Shown here piece by piece: positions 61,001-64,000 of a DNA stretch of 64,000 bases. Each line of letters begins with the position of its first letter. The stretch's first letter is position 1. The notes beneath the pieces are model-generated. The model saw only the letters and a program-made list of their open reading frames with translations. It made no database searches and was not told where the DNA came from. The stretch is from the NCBI GenBank assembly GCA_036704825.1, contig JAUBSN010000031.1, forward strand, positions 1-64,000. Direction: 5' to 3'. Position numbers and translations under genes: made by a program. This DNA comes from Microcoleus sp036704825. GTDB taxonomy: Bacteria > Cyanobacteriota > Cyanobacteriia > Cyanobacteriales > Microcoleaceae.

Positions 61001-62197
61001 CTCAAATACGAGTTTGCCGTTGTTTTCTGCCACCAGTGCTTCTTCGCCGTGTCTGGTGCGGAAGGAGCGAGTACGCAAGTTCTTGAATTTCACTACGCCC
61101 GGGAAAGGGGCGCGTTCTTGTTTGGCGACTTCTCCGGTGAATACGCCGCCGGTGTGGAAGGTACGCATGGTGAGCTGGGTTCCCGGTTCCCCGATCGACT
61201 GAGCTGCAATAATCCCGATCGCTTCTCCCATGTCCACCATTTGCAAGTGGGCGAGACTCCAGCCGTAACAGTGCTGGCAAACCGAGCGGGTCGATTCGCA
61301 AGTCAGGGGCGATCGCAAATACACCTCAGCCACTCCTGCTTTACCAATTTCCCCCGCCAGCTCCTCGGTAATTGGCTGATTTCGGACGGCTTTTTCGCTG
61401 CCGTAAGTCACGAGTTCCCCGGTTTTGGGGTGCACCGCATCTCGGGCCAAAACGCGCCCCAGCAGCCTGTCCTTCAGGGGTATGAGCACTGTTGCTCCGT
61501 CCGTCATCGGCCGCACTCGAATTCCCCGCTGGGTGCCGCAGTCCACTTCCCGCACAATTACGTCTTGGGATACGTCCACTAAGCGACGTGTAAGATAGCC
61601 AGAGTCTGCGGTGCGTAGGGCTGTATCTACCAAGCCTTTGCGCGCGCCGTAGGAGGAGATGATGTATTCGGTGACGGTGAGTCCTTCGCGGAAGTTGGTT
61701 TTAATGGGCAAGTCGATGATTTCTCCTTGGGGGTCAGCCATCAATCCGCGCATTCCGACTAGCTGCCGCACTTGAGAAATGTTTCCCCGCGCCCCGGAGA
61801 ATGCCATCATGTAGACCGAGTTTAGGGGGTCGGTGGCTCGGAAGTTTTTGACTACTTCGTCTTTGAGGTCTTCTGATGTGCTGTTCCAGGTGTCGATTAC
61901 TTTTTGGAAGCGTTCGACTTCGGTGATTTCGCCTCTGGTGTATTTTTGTTCGGTGATGCGGATTTCTTCTTCGGCGGCATCTAGGAGCGATCTTTTAGAC
62001 GGTGGCACTTGCAAATCGTCTACGCTAATCGAAACTCCTGCTCGTGTCGCAAAGCGGAAACCCAAGTCTTTGAGTTTATCGGCCATTTGCGCTGTACGGG
62101 CCGTTCCGTAGTGCATGAAAGACCAAGAGATTAATTTTTTGAGCTGACCTTTGTCAACAACTCGATTGCGAAAAACAATTTCCTTATTTTGTGTCAT
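58070..62197 (-). CDS. rpoC2: RNA polymerase beta-prime subunit (RpoC2), cyanobacterial split form
   Basis: 1,375 aa. C-terminal part of the split beta-prime subunit. It begins KEIVFRNRVVDKGQLKKLISW, keeps the zinc cluster CESTRSVCQHCYGW, then IGIIAAQSIGEPGTQLTMRTFHTGG (trigger-loop region) into which the large cyanobacterial SI3 insertion is spliced (about residues 365-1,000), and ends with the DxxQGLPRIEELLEARKPKE and bridge-type segments. The last ~60 residues are extremely acidic (EDFEEVEVDEDDFVAETEDD...), an unusual tail. The frame is open upstream to 62455, but the ATG at 62197 gives the family N-terminus. Expected operon: rpoB-rpoC1-rpoC2. Confidence 0.97.
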   Translation of the reverse strand: MTQNKEIVFRNRVVDKGQLKKLISWSFMHYGTARTAQMADKLKDLGFRFATRAGVSISVDDLQVPPSKRSLLDAAEEEIRITEQKYTRGEITEVERFQKVIDTWNSTSEDLKDEVVKNFRATDPLNSVYMMAFSGARGNISQVRQLVGMRGLMADPQGEIIDLPIKTNFREGLTVTEYIISSYGARKGLVDTALRTADSGYLTRRLVDVSQDVIVREVDCGTQRGIRVRPMTDGATVLIPLKDRLLGRVLARDAVHPKTGELVTYGSEKAVRNQPITEELAGEIGKAGVAEVYLRSPLTCESTRSVCQHCYGWSLAHLQMVDMGEAIGIIAAQSIGEPGTQLTMRTFHTGGVFTGEVAKQERAPFPGVVKFKNLRTRSFRTRHGEEALVAENNGKLVFEGDGFEEGKSGAKNQKLKIELAIVQGSTLMVKDGQRARSGQVLAEVPIVGRAARKTTEKVTTDVASDLAGEAKFADLVPEEKTDRQGNTTRTASKGGLIWILSGEVYNLPPGAEPAVKNGDRIPAESVIAETKLISEHGGVVRIADPREIEIITAQVLLDQAVVRAESAGGRDHYTIETSSKQRFSLKTAPGSKVINGEVVAELLDDSYRTATGGIVKYGGVEVHKRGKAKLGYEVVKGGTLLWIPEECHEVNKDISLLLVEDGQYVEAGTEVVKDIFCQTSGAVEITQKNDILREIVIKPGTLHVVDRPPLTFGEGQIVNPGQEISPGLIAEELGYAEYIETPEGPALLLRPVVEFPVPDKPPVPSQTALNESISLKAVQRLPYKDGERVKSVEGLELLRTQLILEIGSGAPQLAADIELLPDEDDAVAFGADGSGPAWGAPQEVGASQELAVTAADGGPPASKTFRLQLVILESLVIRRDVSADPTQGSTHTRLLVEDGQSIAPGAVVARTEILCKEAGIVRGIREGQGEPVRRLLVMRDADSISISVAGTPDVSPGQLLVAGTQIAPGVVLEESGQVVKVIPASETEPAKLLLRVARPYRVSAGAVLHVDDGDLVQRGDNLVILVFERAKTGDIIQGLPRIEELLEARKPKEACILAKRPGTARVVADDDAVELAVIEDDGRIEEYPLLPGQNPIVSDGQRVGVAEALTDGPANPHEILEVFFQVLKERQSTFEAALESFQQVQTFLVNEVQSVYQSQGVDISDKHIEVIVRQMTNKVRMEDGGDTTMLPGELVELRQVEQVNEAMSITGGAPADYTPVLLGITKASLNTDSFISAASFQETTRVLTEAAIEGKSDWLRGLKENVIIGRLIPAGTGFNAYEDAGVQDAGFDGAVFDDDIHDLQEDVVLDDRTARRAYIESGFEIGRGSELEPDEDFEEVEVDEDDFVAETEDDALGPDVDDDDDIGFDFDEDED

Positions 62198-62656
62198 TTT
62201 TCTGAGTAGTGGTAATTGGTAATTGGTAACTTTTACTCCCGTTCGACTTCGGTTCCGCGCCAGCGTTGCCGAAGGGTTCAGGAACCGCACAGCCGAAGTA
62301 TGGGTAATTGGTAATTGGTAATTGGTAAGTAGAGTAGCGGGAAAAAACAACAAGCATTTTTTAGGGGTGGGCTTAGCGTATCGTATCAGGAAGAGAGCTA
62401 AGCTCACCAGGTGAATGCACTCACCTGCCCTTCCCACAAGCAAGTTTATTTGCACCTACCTACTTAATTGGTAATTGGTAACTTTTACTGCTTTTCGACT
62501 TCGCTCGGAAACCGCGTAGCCGAAGTATTGGTAAGTAATAATGGGTAATTTGTCCGGCTGCGGTCACTATTATTTGTTAGCGATCGTTTGTCAGTTATTA
62601 CCCATTACCTGTTACCTATTACCTCTTACCCATTACCTCTTACCGATTCCCAATTT
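62198..62656. repeat. Spacer between rpoC1 and rpoC2 filled with GGTAATT heptamers
   Basis: 460 bases instead of the usual short gap. TAATTGG heptamer runs at 62211-62229, 62302-62326 and 62467-62482, and the mirror CCCATTACCTGTTACC runs at 62597-62645. Two related blocks (TTTTCGACTTCG... GCCGAAGTA, at about 62240-62300 and 62488-62528) form a direct repeat. The stretch between 62341 and 62460 shows no gene. Repeats inside a core operon may affect RpoC2 expression. Confidence 0.75.
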
Positions 62657-64000
62657 CTAATTGTTAATTACCGATTCGATCGTTTGGTGATAGATAATCC
62701 GGCCCGGAGTAGTGCGAATGAACTGATTGATCACCTTGCCCTCTGGGTCTTCCCGAACCCGGCGGAACTTGTATTCTTTCGTCACTATACCGTCGGTCGA
62801 TCGTTCCACCTTCAGCGGTTCTCCCTCGGCTTCTGCGTTTTCTATAGCGCCTTGAAACCTCACCCACACATAAGAGTGCAAGTCAACGATTCCTTGTTCG
62901 TAAGCTACAACCGCGTCGGTAAGGTTGGAGAAATAGTGACCGGCTCCTTTTTGAGCGTCAGGATTTTCGGCTGTCAAGTAATAGCAACCGAGCACCATAT
63001 CTTGAGAAGGAGTAACGATCGGTCTTCCGGTTGCCGGCGACATAATGTTGTTAGAAGCCAGCATCAGCAAGCGCGCTTCCGCCTGAGATTCCAGAGACAA
63101 AGGCACGTGCACGGCCATTTGGTCGCCGTCAAAGTCAGCGTTAAAAGCCGGACAGACTAGCGGGTGAAGCTGAATTGCCCTCCCGTCCACCAAAATCGGC
63201 TCAAAGGCTTGAATCCCCAAACGGTGAAGCGTCGGCGCCCGGTTCAGCATTACCGGGTGTCCTTCAATCACTTCCTGAAGCACGTCCCAAACGCTGGGAT
63301 CGCTGCGCTGGATCAGTTTTTTGGCAGCTTTGATGTTGTTGACTAATCCTTGGCGGATCAGGCGGTGGATGACGAAAGGCTGGAAAAGTTCGATCGCCAT
63401 TTCCCTCGGCAAACCGCACTGGTGAATTTTCAGTTTCGGCCCCACCACAATCACCGAACGCCCGGAGTAGTCAACCCGTTTCCCCAGCAAGTTTTGCCGG
63501 AAGCGGCCTTGTTTCCCTTCAATGATGTCCGACAGCGACTTCAGCGGGCGGTTGTTCGCACCCACAACAGTCCGGCCCCGGCGACCGTTGTCTATCAGCG
63601 CGTCCACAGCTTCTTGCAGCATCCGCTTTTCGTTGCGGATGATAATCTCCGGGGCCAGAATTTCTTGGAGTCTGGCCAAGCGGTTATTGCGGTTGATGAC
63701 TCTCCGATAAAGGTCGTTGAGGTCACTGGTGGCAAAACGCCCGCCGTCTAACTGCACCATCGGCCGCAAGTCCGGGGGAATCACCGGAATCACGTTGAGC
63801 ACCATCCAATCGGGTTGAGAACCCGTAGCGATGAAGTTGTCAATTACCCGCAAGCGTTTAATTAACTTTGCCCGTTTTTGACCTTTAGCATTAGCAATAT
63901 CTTCCCGCAACTTTTCCGCTTCACTTTCTAGCGGAATATTTTGCAGCAAAACTTGCAAAGCTTCAGCACCAATCCCCACTTCTACACCTGTGAGTGTGGA
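62657..64000 (-). CDS. rpoC1: RNA polymerase gamma subunit RpoC1 (partial, 5' end beyond the window)
   Basis: C-terminal 447 residues visible; the 5' part lies past the window edge, reading frame open through 64000. Motifs: DLRPMVQLDGGRFATSDLNDLYRRVI, QGRFRQNLLGKRVDYSGRSVI, PVMLNRAPTLHRLGIQAFEP and the catalytic AFNADFDGDQMAVH with the three Asp that bind magnesium. Together with rpoC2 it forms the split beta-prime subunit characteristic of cyanobacteria. Ends with a typical IIYHQTIESVINN tail. Confidence 0.97.
   Translation of the reverse strand, partial: STLTGVEVGIGAEALQVLLQNIPLESEAEKLREDIANAKGQKRAKLIKRLRVIDNFIATGSQPDWMVLNVIPVIPPDLRPMVQLDGGRFATSDLNDLYRRVINRNNRLARLQEILAPEIIIRNEKRMLQEAVDALIDNGRRGRTVVGANNRPLKSLSDIIEGKQGRFRQNLLGKRVDYSGRSVIVVGPKLKIHQCGLPREMAIELFQPFVIHRLIRQGLVNNIKAAKKLIQRSDPSVWDVLQEVIEGHPVMLNRAPTLHRLGIQAFEPILVDGRAIQLHPLVCPAFNADFDGDQMAVHVPLSLESQAEARLLMLASNNIMSPATGRPIVTPSQDMVLGCYYLTAENPDAQKGAGHYFSNLTDAVVAYEQGIVDLHSYVWVRFQGAIENAEAEGEPLKVERSTDGIVTKEYKFRRVREDPEGKVINQFIRTTPGRIIYHQTIESVINN

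Overview
The window comes from a cyanobacterium, most likely a filamentous non-heterocystous Oscillatoriales type (Microcoleus/Oscillatoria-like; the genus is inference). The evidence is the split RNA polymerase beta-prime genes rpoC1 and rpoC2, phycocyanobilin:ferredoxin oxidoreductase (PcyA), an NTRC-type thioredoxin reductase-thioredoxin fusion, a one-helix high-light-inducible protein, a CYP110-like P450, a DevBCA exporter, very many GCGATCGC (HIP1) octamers, and spacers full of heptamer and nonamer tandem repeats. Most of the window is housekeeping core with short accessory islands.

Layout. 0-7 kb: panB, tatA, pcyA, then devB-devC-devA and a conserved membrane protein with a lysine-rich tail. 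7.7-16.8 kb: dnaX, the tig-clpP-clpX block, an IS200/IS605-like relic without transposase, then asd and dapA (lysine/threonine pathway). 17-21.6 kb: RNase J, then threonine synthase with a ubiquitin-like sulfur-carrier gene on each side. 22-30 kb: an accessory region with a P450, a lipoprotein and a COP23/trypsin-like cluster. An IscB (RNA-guided HNH/RuvC nuclease) transposon has split the middle gene of that cluster. 30-43 kb: a transketolase-family enzyme, a 1,073-bp tandem duplication carrying two Uma2 genes, a methyltransferase-antiporter pair, a GH25 lysozyme, a GGDEF protein, an XRE regulator and a phosphatase-methyltransferase fusion. 43.8-48.3 kb: NTRC, an oligopeptide-type permease, and an AAA ATPase/DUF4276 pair that looks like a defence module. 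50-64 kb: the principal sigma factor, an HLIP, a sugar-type ABC ATPase with a repeat-derived insert, a GyrA/ParC-type topoisomerase subunit, a CheY-like regulator, rpoC2 and the 3' part of rpoC1 (cut by the window end).

The strongest discovery candidate is the IscB element at 26839-28455. Removing it rejoins a trypsin-like gene in frame. The rejoined gene then ends in a four-base ATGA overlap with the next gene, an intact protease-COP23 fusion. This fixes both ends of the element, predicts the guide of its omega RNA (the last bases before 26839) and places a TAM candidate at 28456-28461. The split gene is itself a pseudoprotease: all three catalytic triad positions are replaced. Other points of note are matched 18-residue repeats on both arms of the DevB coiled coil, a recombinant tract inside the duplicated Uma2 genes, simple repeats and a C/G-run hairpin that have entered coding sequence (sugar ABC ATPase, dnaX), and two candidate miniature elements.

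Limits: everything here was read by eye. Family names rest on remembered motifs, and no homology search, RNA folding or promoter scoring was run. No tRNA, rRNA or CRISPR array was recognised.
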